Origin: Plantactinospora mayteni
GTDB taxonomy: Bacteria > Actinomycetota > Actinomycetes > Mycobacteriales > Micromonosporaceae
Reading direction: 5' to 3'
Length of the DNA: 64,000 nucleotides
Assembly: GCF_016862935.1 (NCBI RefSeq)
Contig: NZ_BONX01000035.1
Span: forward strand, 124,001 to 188,000
Position 1 is the first letter of the stretch, and each line of letters starts with the position of its first letter. The notes under the pieces are model-generated. The model was not told the DNA's origin and did no database searches. It saw nothing but the letters and a program-made list of their open reading frames with translations. A program made the translations under genes and the position numbers. Shown in pieces: positions 47,218 through 56,958 of the stretch.

Positions 47218-48279
47218 ATGGGGGGCGTCTCCGCCGACGAGGCGATGCGCCGGGCTATCGCGCTGGCAGCCCGTGGCCTGGGCACGACGAGCCCCAACCC
47301 CCTGGTCGGCTGCGTGTTGCTCGACCCGCGCGGCGAGATCGTCGGCGAGGGTTTCCACGCGTACGCGGGTGGGCCGCACGCCGAGATCGTCGCGCTGGCC
47401 CAGGCCGGTGAGCGGGCCCGGGGCGGCACCGCCGTGGTGACGCTGGAACCCTGCGACCACACCGGGCGTACCGGGCCGTGCAGCGGGGCGCTGATCTCGG
47501 CCGGGGTACGCCGGGTGGTGATCGGCGTACCCGATCCGAACCCGATCGCGGCCGGCGGGATCGAGCGGCTGCGGGCGGCCGGGGTGGAGGTCGAGGTCGG
47601 GGTACGGGCCGCCGAGGCGGAGGCCGGCAACCTGGCCTGGCTGACCGCCGTACGCCGGGACCGGCCGTACCTGATCTGGAAGTACGCGGCGACCCTGGAC
47701 GGGCGGATCGCGGCGGCGGACGGCACCAGCATGTGGATCACGTCCGAGGCGGCCCGGATCGACGTACACGCGCTCCGTGGCACCGTCGACGCGGTGATCG
47801 TCGGGGTCGGCACGGTCCTCGCCGACGACCCGAGACTGACCGTGCGGAACCTGCGCGACGGCACCCTGGCCATCCGGCAGCCGCTGCGGGTGGTGGTGGA
47901 CAGCGTCGGTCGTACCCCGTTGGATGCCCGGGTCCGGGACGGCGCCGCGCCCACCTGGGTGGCGACCGCCAAGGAGGCCGGCGCCGGCCCGGACGGCCGA
48001 GTGGAACTGCCCTGGCTGCTCGCCGAGCTCTACCGGCGTGGCGTGCGGGCGGCGCTGCTGGAGGGCGGCCCGACCCTGGCCGGCGCGTTCCTCGCCGCCG
48101 GCCTGGTCGACAAGGTGGTCGGCTACCTGGCGCCGAAGCTGCTCGGTGCCGGCCCGGCGGCACTCGCCGACGCCGGCCCACAGACCATCTCCGAGGTCAT
48201 CGACCTGGAGTTCACCGACATCACACCGGTCGGCCCCGATCTGCGGGTCACCGCGTTTCCCCGGAAGACGGAGGGCTGA
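47218..48279 (+). CDS. ribD: Riboflavin biosynthesis deaminase/reductase
   Basis: A 353-residue bifunctional enzyme. The deaminase half (about 1-145) has the zinc motifs GGPHAEIVAL and LEPCDHTGRTGPC; the reductase half (about 150-350) has RPYLIWKYAATLDGRIA, VGVGTVLADDP and LLEGGPTLAGAFL. It makes the pyrimidine dione of riboflavin. ATG 47218 is chosen for the AAGGGAAAGGG site upstream and for the ADEAMRRAIALA start. First gene behind the FMN riboswitch; ribE follows five bases after the stop. Confidence 0.97.
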   Translation: MGGVSADEAMRRAIALAARGLGTTSPNPLVGCVLLDPRGEIVGEGFHAYAGGPHAEIVALAQAGERARGGTAVVTLEPCDHTGRTGPCSGALISAGVRRVVIGVPDPNPIAAGGIERLRAAGVEVEVGVRAAEAEAGNLAWLTAVRRDRPYLIWKYAATLDGRIAAADGTSMWITSEAARIDVHALRGTVDAVIVGVGTVLADDPRLTVRNLRDGTLAIRQPLRVVVDSVGRTPLDARVRDGAAPTWVATAKEAGAGPDGRVELPWLLAELYRRGVRAALLEGGPTLAGAFLAAGLVDKVVGYLAPKLLGAGPAALADAGPQTISEVIDLEFTDITPVGPDLRVTAFPRKTEG

Positions 48280-48284
48280 ACCAG

Positions 48285-48910
48285 ATGTTCACCGGCATCG
48301 TGGAGGAGTTGGGCGAACTGGTCCGGCGGGACGACACCGGCGGCGACTCGGCGCTGGTCGCGATCCGCGGCCCGGTCGTCAGTTCGGACGCCCGGCACGG
48401 CGACTCGATCTCCGTCAACGGGGTCTGTCTGACCGTGGTCGAGACCGACGGGGAGACGTTCACCGCCGACGTGATGGGCGAGACGTTCCGGCGTACCTCG
48501 CTGGGGGCGTTGCGCCCGGGTGACCCGGTCAACCTGGAGCGGGCCGCCACGCTGGGCAGCCGGCTCGGCGGGCACCTGGTGCAGGGGCACGTCGACGGGG
48601 TCGCCGAGATCGTCGGACGGGAGCGGGCCGAGCAGTGGGAGACGGTCACCTTCGGCCTCCCCGCCGACCTCGCCCGATACGTCGTGCAGAAGGGCTCGAT
48701 CACCGTCGACGGGGTGTCGCTGACCGTCGCCGGGCTGACCGCGCAGACCTTCTCGGTCGGGCTGATCCCGACCACGCTGGCGGCGACCACGCTGGGCCGC
48801 AAGGGTGTCGGCGAGCCGGTCAACCTCGAGGTTGACGTCCTTGCCAAGTACGTCGAACGACTGCTGACGACCGGCGGACGACTGCCGGTCGACGGACTGG
48901 AGGCCGTGGC

Positions 48911-48914
<4 letters not shown>
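48285..48914 (+). CDS. ribE: Riboflavin synthase alpha chain
   Basis: A 209-residue enzyme of two homologous lumazine-binding halves: [12 protein letters not shown] ... [12 protein letters not shown] ... [17 protein letters not shown] and the second [15 protein letters not shown] ... [14 protein letters not shown] ... [16 protein letters not shown]. It dismutates two 6,7-dimethyl-8-ribityllumazine molecules to riboflavin. Four-base overlap with ribBA. Confidence 0.97.
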
Positions 48915-50682
<1,768 letters not shown>

Positions 50683-50740
50683 CCGGGGGACGGTCCCCTG
50701 ATCCCGCGACTGTTGGCCCGGGCCCGGGCCGGGTCGCCGG

Positions 50741-51499
50741 TCAGCCGACCTGGAGCCGGCCCGCCTCGATGATCCGGCGGAGGAACTGCCGGGTACGGGG
50801 CTGGGTCGGCTCCCCGAGCACCTGCTCCGGCGGACCGTCCTCGATCACCCGCCCGCCGTCGAGGAAGCAGACCCGGTCGGCGACCTCGCGGGCGAAGCCC
50901 ATCTCGTGGGTGGCCAGCACCATGGTCATGCCGTCCGCCTTCAGATCCCGGATCATCGTCAGCACCTCGCCGACGAGTTCCGGGTCCAGCGCCGACGTCA
51001 CCTCGTCGAGCAGCAGCAGCCGGGGCGAGTTGACCAGCGCCCGGACGATCGCCACCCGCTGCTGCTGGCCGCCGGAGAGCCGGTCGGGATAGTCCCCGGC
51101 CTTCTCCGCCAGCCCGACCCGGGCCAACAGTTCCCGGGCCTGCGCCTCGGCCTCGGCCCGGTCCCGCCGGTGCACCCGGACCGGCGCCAGCGTGATGTTG
51201 TCCAGCACCCGCAGGTGCGGGAAGAGGTTGTACGACTGGAAGACGATGCCGATCCGCCGGCGGACCAGGTCGGGGTCGGTGCGCGGGTCGGTGATGTGTT
51301 CGCCGTCCAGTCCGATCGTGCCGTCGTCGATCTCCTCCAGCAGGTTGACGCAGCGCAGCAGGGTGGACTTGCCGGAGCCGGAGGCGCCGATCAGCGCCAC
51401 CACCTCGTGCTCGGCCACGTCCAGGTCGAGGTCGTCGAGTACGACGTGCCCGCCGAAGACCTTGCGCAGCCCTCGACAACTCAGCACCGGCACGCTCAT
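50741..51499 (-). CDS. Polar amino-acid ABC transporter ATPase
   Basis: A 252-residue GlnQ/HisP-type ATPase. Walker A is GASGSGKSTLLRCVN, the Q-loop is VFQSYNLFPHLRVLDN, the signature is LSGGQQQRVAIVRAL, Walker B LLLLDEVTSALDP, and the H-loop ATHEMGFAREVAD. It is the last gene of a three-gene unit (binding protein, permease, ATPase), each overlapping by four bases. Polar amino-acid uptake is inferred from the subfamily. Confidence 0.95.
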   Translation of the reverse strand: MSVPVLSCRGLRKVFGGHVVLDDLDLDVAEHEVVALIGASGSGKSTLLRCVNLLEEIDDGTIGLDGEHITDPRTDPDLVRRRIGIVFQSYNLFPHLRVLDNITLAPVRVHRRDRAEAEAQARELLARVGLAEKAGDYPDRLSGGQQQRVAIVRALVNSPRLLLLDEVTSALDPELVGEVLTMIRDLKADGMTMVLATHEMGFAREVADRVCFLDGGRVIEDGPPEQVLGEPTQPRTRQFLRRIIEAGRLQVG

Positions 51500-52341
51500 C
51501 GGGCGGCCTGCCGGCGGGCGGCGCGCAGGGTCACCCAGTCGGTGACCGCGATCAGCGGAATGGCGAGCAGCACGAAGAGCACCCCCGCGACAATGTACGG
51601 CGTGTAGTTGAAACTCTCGGCGGTGGCGATCTGGGCGGCCCGTACCGCGTCGATCGGCCCGGCCAGGGAGACCAGCCCGACGTCCTTCTGGAGCGCGACC
51701 ACGTCGTTGAGCAGCGGCGGGGCGACCCGGCGGACCGCCTGCGGCAGCACCACGTGCCGCATCGTCTGCCGGTAGGTGAGCCCGAGCGACCGGGCGGCGG
51801 CGAGCTGGCTCGGATGGATCGACTCGATGCCGGCCCGGAACACCTCGGCCAGGTAGCCGCCGTAGGTGAGCACCAGGGCGATCCCGCCGAGTATCAGCAC
51901 CGGCGGCATGCCCTGCAACCGCAGCCCGGGCACGCCGAGGGTGAGCACGTAGATCACGATGATCAGCGGCAGCCCGCGGAACGTGTAGGTGTAGCCGGCG
52001 GCCAGCGCCCGGACCGGGAAGAAGACCGGGCCGCGCAGGGTACGCAGCACCGCCACCAGCAGGCCGAGGGCGAGCGCCCCGAGCGCGCAGAAGAACAGCA
52101 GCCGGACGTTGAGCCAGAGTCCGGTGAGGATCTCCGGCAGGGCTTCCCGGCCGATGCGTGGGTCGAGGAAGGACTGGCGTACCCGCTCCCAGCCGGGCGA
52201 CCCGGTCACCGCGAGCACCAGCAGGGTGCCGAGTACTCCGGTCGAGGCGGCGGCGACCAGCACCGAGCGGACCGTCTGCCGTTTCCGGTAGCCGGCCCGC
52301 TCGCGAGCGATCGGTGAGGGGTGGTGGTCGGTCAGCTTCAC
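51496..52341 (-). CDS. Polar amino-acid ABC transporter permease
   Basis: A 281-residue membrane protein of the HisM/GlnP type with about five to six transmembrane segments. The EAA loop that contacts the ATPase is EVFRAGIESIHPSQLAAARSLGLTYRQTMRHVVLPQA. Only one permease is encoded, so it probably forms a homodimer. ATGA overlaps join it to both neighbours. Confidence 0.94.
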   Translation of the reverse strand: MKLTDHHPSPIARERAGYRKRQTVRSVLVAAASTGVLGTLLVLAVTGSPGWERVRQSFLDPRIGREALPEILTGLWLNVRLLFFCALGALALGLLVAVLRTLRGPVFFPVRALAAGYTYTFRGLPLIIVIYVLTLGVPGLRLQGMPPVLILGGIALVLTYGGYLAEVFRAGIESIHPSQLAAARSLGLTYRQTMRHVVLPQAVRRVAPPLLNDVVALQKDVGLVSLAGPIDAVRAAQIATAESFNYTPYIVAGVLFVLLAIPLIAVTDWVTLRAARRQAAR

Positions 52342-53195
52342 GTGATGTCGGGTACGCCGGCCACCTCGGAGAGCCAGGTCTTCTCCAGGTTGCCGAGCGT
52401 GCCGTTGGCGCGGAGCGCGTCGACCGCGCCGCTCACGCAGCCGGTCAGCGGCGAGCCCTTGTCGAGCAGCAGGCCGAAGGTCTCCGGGAGCCCGACCTGC
52501 GGCAACTGCCCGACGATCGTGGCGTCCTTGAGCTCGGCCGAGGTGATGTAGAACGCGGTGGGCAGGTCCACCACGATGCCGTCGAGCTGGCCGTTCTGGA
52601 GCGCCTTCTTGGCGTCGTCGTTGGTGTTGTAGACCTGCGGCTTGACCGTCGGCTTGATCACGTCGGTGATCGCCTGGTAGCTGGTGGTGCCCACCTGGGC
52701 GCCGAGCTTGGCCCCCTGGAGGTCGGCCAACCGCGACTTACCGGTGATCTTGGAGCCCTTCCGTGCCACCACCGCCTGCCGGGACAGGTAGTACGGCGAG
52801 GTGAAGTCGACCGCCTGCTTGCGCTCGTCAGTGATGGAGAACTGGTTGATGTCGAAGTCGAACTCCTTCGGCCCCGGCGCGATGGCGGTGTCGAACTTGA
52901 CCCGTACCCACTGCACGTCGATCCGGGCGTAGCCGAGCTGCTGGGCGACCTCGTACGCGACCGCGGACTCGAAGCCCTTGCCGTTGCCGGGCAGGTTGTC
53001 GGTGAACCAGGGCGCGTACGCCGGGTCGTCGGTGGCGATGGTCAGCTTGCCCGGCGTACGGGTCTTCAACTCGGCCTTGGTGCAGGATGCCTGCGGTGGA
53101 CCGGGCGCGGGTTGGTTCTGGGGCGCGCAGCCAACGAGGGACGCGAGAACAAGGGTGGCGGTCGTGAGCGCGACCGGCAGAGATCGGCGAGCCAT
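52338..53195 (-). CDS. Polar amino-acid ABC transporter substrate-binding lipoprotein
   Basis: A 285-residue SBP_bac_3-type lipoprotein. The signal ends in a lipobox LVGC (cysteine near residue 23), followed by a Pro/Gln linker. KLTIATDDPAYAPWFTDN, FDFDINQFSITDERKQAVDFTSPYY (in parts) and VGTTSYQAITD are the ligand-cleft signatures. ATG 53195 is chosen because TATGCT lies exactly seven bases upstream (53203-53208), so the transcript is probably leaderless; upstream in-frame starts lack a better signal. Ligand unknown. Confidence 0.93.
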   Translation of the reverse strand: MARRSLPVALTTATLVLASLVGCAPQNQPAPGPPQASCTKAELKTRTPGKLTIATDDPAYAPWFTDNLPGNGKGFESAVAYEVAQQLGYARIDVQWVRVKFDTAIAPGPKEFDFDINQFSITDERKQAVDFTSPYYLSRQAVVARKGSKITGKSRLADLQGAKLGAQVGTTSYQAITDVIKPTVKPQVYNTNDDAKKALQNGQLDGIVVDLPTAFYITSAELKDATIVGQLPQVGLPETFGLLLDKGSPLTGCVSGAVDALRANGTLGNLEKTWLSEVAGVPDIT

Positions 53196-53262
53196 GGCCG
53201 ACAGCATAGGCACACGTCGACGGGTACCCATAGATATGTCTCTCGATCCGGTAGGGATATCA

Positions 53263-53295
53263 GCCTGTCGGGTGGGCGATCGGCCTGTCGGGTGG
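53263..53295. repeat. Two 13-bp direct repeats, 20-bp period
   Basis: GCCTGTCGGGTGG occurs at 53263-53275 and 53283-53295, two helical turns apart, in the control region between the divergent ABC operon and sigma-factor gene. Such spacing would place a bound protein on one face of the DNA. Confidence 0.45.
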
Positions 53296-53391
53296 TGCCG
53301 GGCCGGCGGGGCGGGTAAACCGTAACGGGGGGTCGCGCGTCATCCTGCCGTGACGACCCAACTGGTCTCCGACCCGCCCGGCGGGAGGACC

Positions 53392-53913
53392 ATGACACGA
53401 CCGGGACCAGCACAGTGGTCGGCGGACGAGGCGATCACCAGCCTCTTCGCCGCCCACTACCGCACGTTGGTGCGACTCGCCACGCTGCTCCTGCACGACC
53501 AGGGTGCGGCCGAGGAGATCGTGCAGGACGGTTACGTCGCGCTGCACGGGCACTGGTCCCGGCTGCGGGACGCCGACCGGGCGCTGGGCTACCTGCGGAC
53601 CAGTGTGCTGAACCGGTGCCGGTCGGCGCTGCGGCACCGCCGGGTGGTGACGGCGTACCTCGCCGGGACGGGGCCGGCGGCGGACGCGCCGAGCGCGGAG
53701 AGCGGCGCACTCGCCCTGCTCCAGCACGACGCGGTGATGGCGGCGCTGCGTACCCTGCCGACCCGGCAGCGGGAGGCACTGGTGCTGCGCTACTACCTCG
53801 ATCTCTCCGAGGCGGAGACCGCCGACCTGATGGGCGTCAGTCGGGGCGCGGTGAAAAGTCACACCTTCCGGGGACTGGCCGCGCTGAAGCAGAGCCTGGG
53901 GGCGGAACGATGA
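53392..53913 (+). CDS. SigE-family (ECF) RNA polymerase sigma factor
   Basis: A 173-residue group 4 sigma factor of the actinobacterial SigE family. Region 2 (about 10-75) reads ITSLFAAHYRTLVRLATLLLHDQGAAEEIVQDGYVALHGHW; region 4 (about 112-165) reads LPTRQREALVLRYYLDLSEAETADLMGVSRGAVKSHTFRGLAAL. ATG 53392 follows GGGAGG closely; GTG 53350 would add 14 residues. Its stop overlaps the ATG of the membrane protein gene (ATGA), so the two are co-translated, a layout typical for a sigma factor and its regulator. Confidence 0.92.
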   Translation: MTRPGPAQWSADEAITSLFAAHYRTLVRLATLLLHDQGAAEEIVQDGYVALHGHWSRLRDADRALGYLRTSVLNRCRSALRHRRVVTAYLAGTGPAADAPSAESGALALLQHDAVMAALRTLPTRQREALVLRYYLDLSEAETADLMGVSRGAVKSHTFRGLAALKQSLGAER

Positions 53914-55211
53914 ACGAGCAACGGTGGCCCGGAGCGTCCGCCGACGGACCATCGGCATCGGCATCGGCATCGGCCTCGACGTCGGCCTCGGCGTCGGCGT
54001 CGGCGTCGGCGTCGGGAGAGCGGGCGCCGGGAGAGCGGGCGCAGGGAGAGTGGGCGTCGGGGGGCGAGGACGTGCTGCGTCGGGTACTCGCGGCCGAGGC
54101 CGCCCGGGTCGAGCCGGGACCGGGCGCGCTGCCCGACATCCAGCGGCGGATCCGGGCCGGCGACCGGGGCGGCGCGCGGCGCCGGTGGCCCGGACCGGAA
54201 TGGTCGCTGCCCCGCCTCGCCCGGGGTCGGTGGGGCGGCTGGTCGCCGCTGGCGGCGGGTGCGGTGACGATCGCCACGCTGAGCGTGGCTGCGGTGGTGG
54301 TCGGGCTGGCCAGCACGGTCGTGCCGACCCCGATCGACCGGGCCGAGCCGCCACCCGGCGCGGTCGGCGCGGACCAGTCGGCGAGCCCGGCCGCGTCGCC
54401 GGACGACGTCCGCCCCGGCCCGACTCCGCCGGACGGCGCGGTCGCCCCCTCGGTCGGCGCCGGCACGGGTACGCCGGCACCCGGCCCCACCGCGAGCACC
54501 GCCGGCCTGCCGGTCTACTACCTCGGCGGTGACCCCGCCCGCCCCCGGCTCTACCGGGAGTTCCACCGGCTGTGGCTGCACGACGGCTCGGCCCGGGACC
54601 GGATCACCGCCGCGCTGCGGAACCTGCTGGACGGACCGGTCGGGATGGACCCGGACTACCGCAACCCGTGGCCGGCGGGGACCGACCTGCGGGACGTGAC
54701 CGTCGGCGACGGCATCGCCACCGTCGACCTCGCCGGGGCGGCCCGGAACGGCGTCGACGAGGTCACCGCGCGGCTGGCCGTGCAGCAACTGGTCTGGACC
54801 GCCACGGCGGTGCCCGGGGTGTCCGGGCTGCGGCTGCGGCTCGACGGGGCACCGGTCGACCGGCTCTGGGGCCGGGTCGCCACCTCCGGGGTACTGCGCC
54901 GGGCCCCGGCGATGGAGGTACTCGCCCCGGTCTGGCTGATCTCGCCGCAGCACGGCGACGCGGTCGGCCGGAGCTTCCAGGTGCACGTCGCCGGGATCCT
55001 GCCGGAGGCGACCGCCCAGCTCCGGATCCAGCAGGGTACGCGTACCGTGCGCGAGCAGGTGGTCACGCTCTCCATCGCCGGGCCGGCCCAGGGGGAGGCG
55101 AAGGTCGGCGTCACGCTGCCGCCGGGTCGGTACACGCTGACCGCGTACGCGATCTCGCTGGAGGACGGGTCCGAGCGGTTCCTCGACGACCACACCGTGA
55201 CGGTGCGCTGA
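53910..55211 (+). CDS. Membrane GerMN-Gmad2 protein coupled to a sigma factor
   Basis: A 433-residue single-pass membrane protein. A Ser/Ala repeat (about 14-37) encoded by a GCNTCG hexanucleotide array leads into a cytosolic segment (EDVLRRVLAAEAARVEPGPGALPDIQRRIRAG), one transmembrane helix (about 110-133), a Pro-rich linker, a GerMN domain (about 198-310, PVYYLGGD ... VGDGIATVDLAG ... AVQQLVWTATAV) and a Gmad2 Ig-like domain (about 338-433, ISPQHGDAVGRSFQVHVAG). The outer part probably senses or binds cell-wall material, while the inner part, placed directly after the sigma gene, is a candidate anti-sigma region. That link is inference; no ZAS motif is present. Confidence 0.85.
   Translation: MNEQRWPGASADGPSASASASASTSASASASASASGERAPGERAQGEWASGGEDVLRRVLAAEAARVEPGPGALPDIQRRIRAGDRGGARRRWPGPEWSLPRLARGRWGGWSPLAAGAVTIATLSVAAVVVGLASTVVPTPIDRAEPPPGAVGADQSASPAASPDDVRPGPTPPDGAVAPSVGAGTGTPAPGPTASTAGLPVYYLGGDPARPRLYREFHRLWLHDGSARDRITAALRNLLDGPVGMDPDYRNPWPAGTDLRDVTVGDGIATVDLAGAARNGVDEVTARLAVQQLVWTATAVPGVSGLRLRLDGAPVDRLWGRVATSGVLRRAPAMEVLAPVWLISPQHGDAVGRSFQVHVAGILPEATAQLRIQQGTRTVREQVVTLSIAGPAQGEAKVGVTLPPGRYTLTAYAISLEDGSERFLDDHTVTVR
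53949..54020. repeat. Hexanucleotide (GCNTCG) microsatellite in coding sequence
   Basis: About eleven consecutive or nearly consecutive copies of GCATCG/GCCTCG/GCGTCG (one ACGTCG) encode alternating Ser-Ala. Copy-number change would alter the length of the N-terminus by two residues per unit without a frameshift. Confidence 0.8.
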
Positions 55212-55292
55212 ACCGGCCGGCGGTCCACCTGGTGGGCCGCCGGCCGACCCGGCGACCCGGCCGGTGCCGGCAGCCTGGGAGAATCCGATTCC

Positions 55293-55556
55293 GTGAAGAC
55301 GTTCGAGGAGCTGTTCGCCGAGTTGCAGGCCAAGGCCGCAGCCGGCACCCCCGGCTCGGCGACGGTGGCCGCGCTGGAGCGCGGCGTGCACGCGATCGGC
55401 AAGAAGGTCGTCGAGGAGGCGGCCGAGGCGTGGATGGCCGCCGAGCACGAGGGTCCGGAACGGGCTGCCGAAGAGATCTCCCAGTTGCTCTACCAGGCGC
55501 AGGTGCTGATGCTCGCCACCGGTCTGGAACTCAAGGACGTCTACCGACATCTGTAG
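55293..55556 (+). CDS. hisE: Phosphoribosyl-ATP pyrophosphatase
   Basis: An 87-residue MazG-like helical enzyme, second step of histidine synthesis. [34 protein letters not shown] (metal-binding EExxE) and [15 protein letters not shown] are the signatures. The GTG at 55293 gives the standard start. It precedes hisG by 121 bases without a gene between. Confidence 0.97.
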   Translation: MKTFEELFAELQAKAAAGTPGSATVAALERGVHAIGKKVVEEAAEAWMAAEHEGPERAAEEISQLLYQAQVLMLATGLELKDVYRHL

Positions 55557-55677
55557 TGCCCCGCAAGCGTCCCGCCCCGTCGATCGCCACCCGGCCACCC
55601 GCCGGGCCGATGATCCCGGCCGCGCCGGACGCCACCGTCAGCCCGATTCCGATCCCTGACCGCGAGGAGCACTCCCG

Positions 55678-56523
55678 ATGCTGCGCATCGCCATTCCCAA
55701 CAAAGGCACCCTGTCCGGACCGGCCGCCCAGATGCTGCGCGAGGCGGGCTACCGCCAGCGCGGCGACGACCGCGACCTGATCTGCCGGGACGACGCCAAC
55801 GACGTCGAATTCTTCTACCTCCGCCCCAAGGACATCGCCACCTACGTCGGCTCCGGCGACCTCGACCTCGGCATCACCGGCCGGGACCTGCTGGTCGACT
55901 CGGCCAGCCCGGCCGAGGAGATGCTCGACCTCGACTTCGGTGGGTCGATCTTCCGGTTCGCCGCCCGGCCGGAAACCGTCTCGACGATCGACCAGATCGC
56001 CGGCCGCCGCATCGCCACCGCCTATCCCGGGGTGGTCGAGGGGTACCTGACCGAGCACCAGCTCACCGCGACCGTGATCCGGCTCGACGGCGCGGTCGAG
56101 AACGCCGTACGCCTCGGCGTCGCCGACGTGGTCGCGGACGTCGTCTCCACCGGCGCGACGCTCCGGCAGGCCGGACTGGTGATCATCGGTGAGCCGATCC
56201 TGCACTCGTCGGCCGTACTGGTGCGCCGGACCGGTGCACCGGCCAACGGGCAGGTGGACCAGCTCGTCCGGCGCCTCCAGGGGGTGCTGGTCGCCCGCCG
56301 GTACGTGATGCTCGCCTACGACGTCCGGGCCGACCTGCTGGAGAAGGCCAGCGCGCTCACCCCGGGGATCGAGTCGCCGACCATCTCGCCGCTGCACCGG
56401 GAGGGCTGGGTGGCGGTGCAGGCGATGGTACTGCGCCAGGACGTACACCGGATCATGGACGAGCTGTACGACGTCGGCGCCCGGGCGATCCTGGTCACCG
56501 CCATCGACGCCTGCCGGCTGTAG
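55678..56523 (+). CDS. hisG: ATP phosphoribosyltransferase, long form
   Basis: A 281-residue HisG with its own C-terminal ACT-like regulatory domain (about 210-281), so feedback by histidine is expected and no HisZ is needed. LRIAIPNKGTLSGPAAQML, LRPKDIATYVGSGDLDLGITGRD, and the PRPP loop DVVSTGATLRQAGL are intact. ATG 55678 follows GCGAGGAG. First enzyme of histidine synthesis. Confidence 0.97.
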   Translation: MLRIAIPNKGTLSGPAAQMLREAGYRQRGDDRDLICRDDANDVEFFYLRPKDIATYVGSGDLDLGITGRDLLVDSASPAEEMLDLDFGGSIFRFAARPETVSTIDQIAGRRIATAYPGVVEGYLTEHQLTATVIRLDGAVENAVRLGVADVVADVVSTGATLRQAGLVIIGEPILHSSAVLVRRTGAPANGQVDQLVRRLQGVLVARRYVMLAYDVRADLLEKASALTPGIESPTISPLHREGWVAVQAMVLRQDVHRIMDELYDVGARAILVTAIDACRL

Positions 56524-56704
56524 CCCGTCATTCGGCCGCCTGCCGGCTGTTGCCTGTCGATCGGCCGCCACCTCAATGCCAAGGCCACCGTCCGGCTGCC
56601 CTTCGCCCTCGTGGCATAGCCCGAAGGGGCGCCGGACGGTGGCCGTCCCCCGCATCGGCACCGCCACCGTACGGCGCCACGGAAGCCGGCCGCGAGGGGC
56701 TGAT

Positions 56705-56916
56705 CTGCACAGCGACCCTCGTACCAGTCCTGCCGTGCACAGCGACCGCGCTGCCGCTCCCGCTGTGCGCAGTGACTCTCGTACCGGTCCCGCCGGGCGC
56801 GGTGACCCCGCTGCTGGTTTCGCCGTTCACTGCTTGACCACGCTTCCGGTCCTGCCGTGCACCGTGACGGCGCTGCTGGTCCCGTCGGGCGCGGCGAGCG
56901 CGCCTCCGGCCGGGCC
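56705..56916. repeat. Seven degenerate 30-bp tandem repeats
   Basis: Units start at 56705, 56735, 56765, 56795, 56825 (32 bases), 56857 and 56887. Each follows GTGC(A/G)C-(A/G)G(C/T)GAC----C--GT-CCGGTCC-GCC loosely, alternating between a CTCGTACC and a CGCTGCTG middle. They fill about half of the 435-base gap between hisG and the convergent PucR-like gene. A minus-strand frame through them would encode ten-residue repeats (GTGTRVAVH type), but no start signal supports a gene. Confidence 0.75.
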
Positions 56917-56958
56917 GCCGGACAGCCGGGCCGTGGCCGCGCTTCGTCGAGCCGGCGC

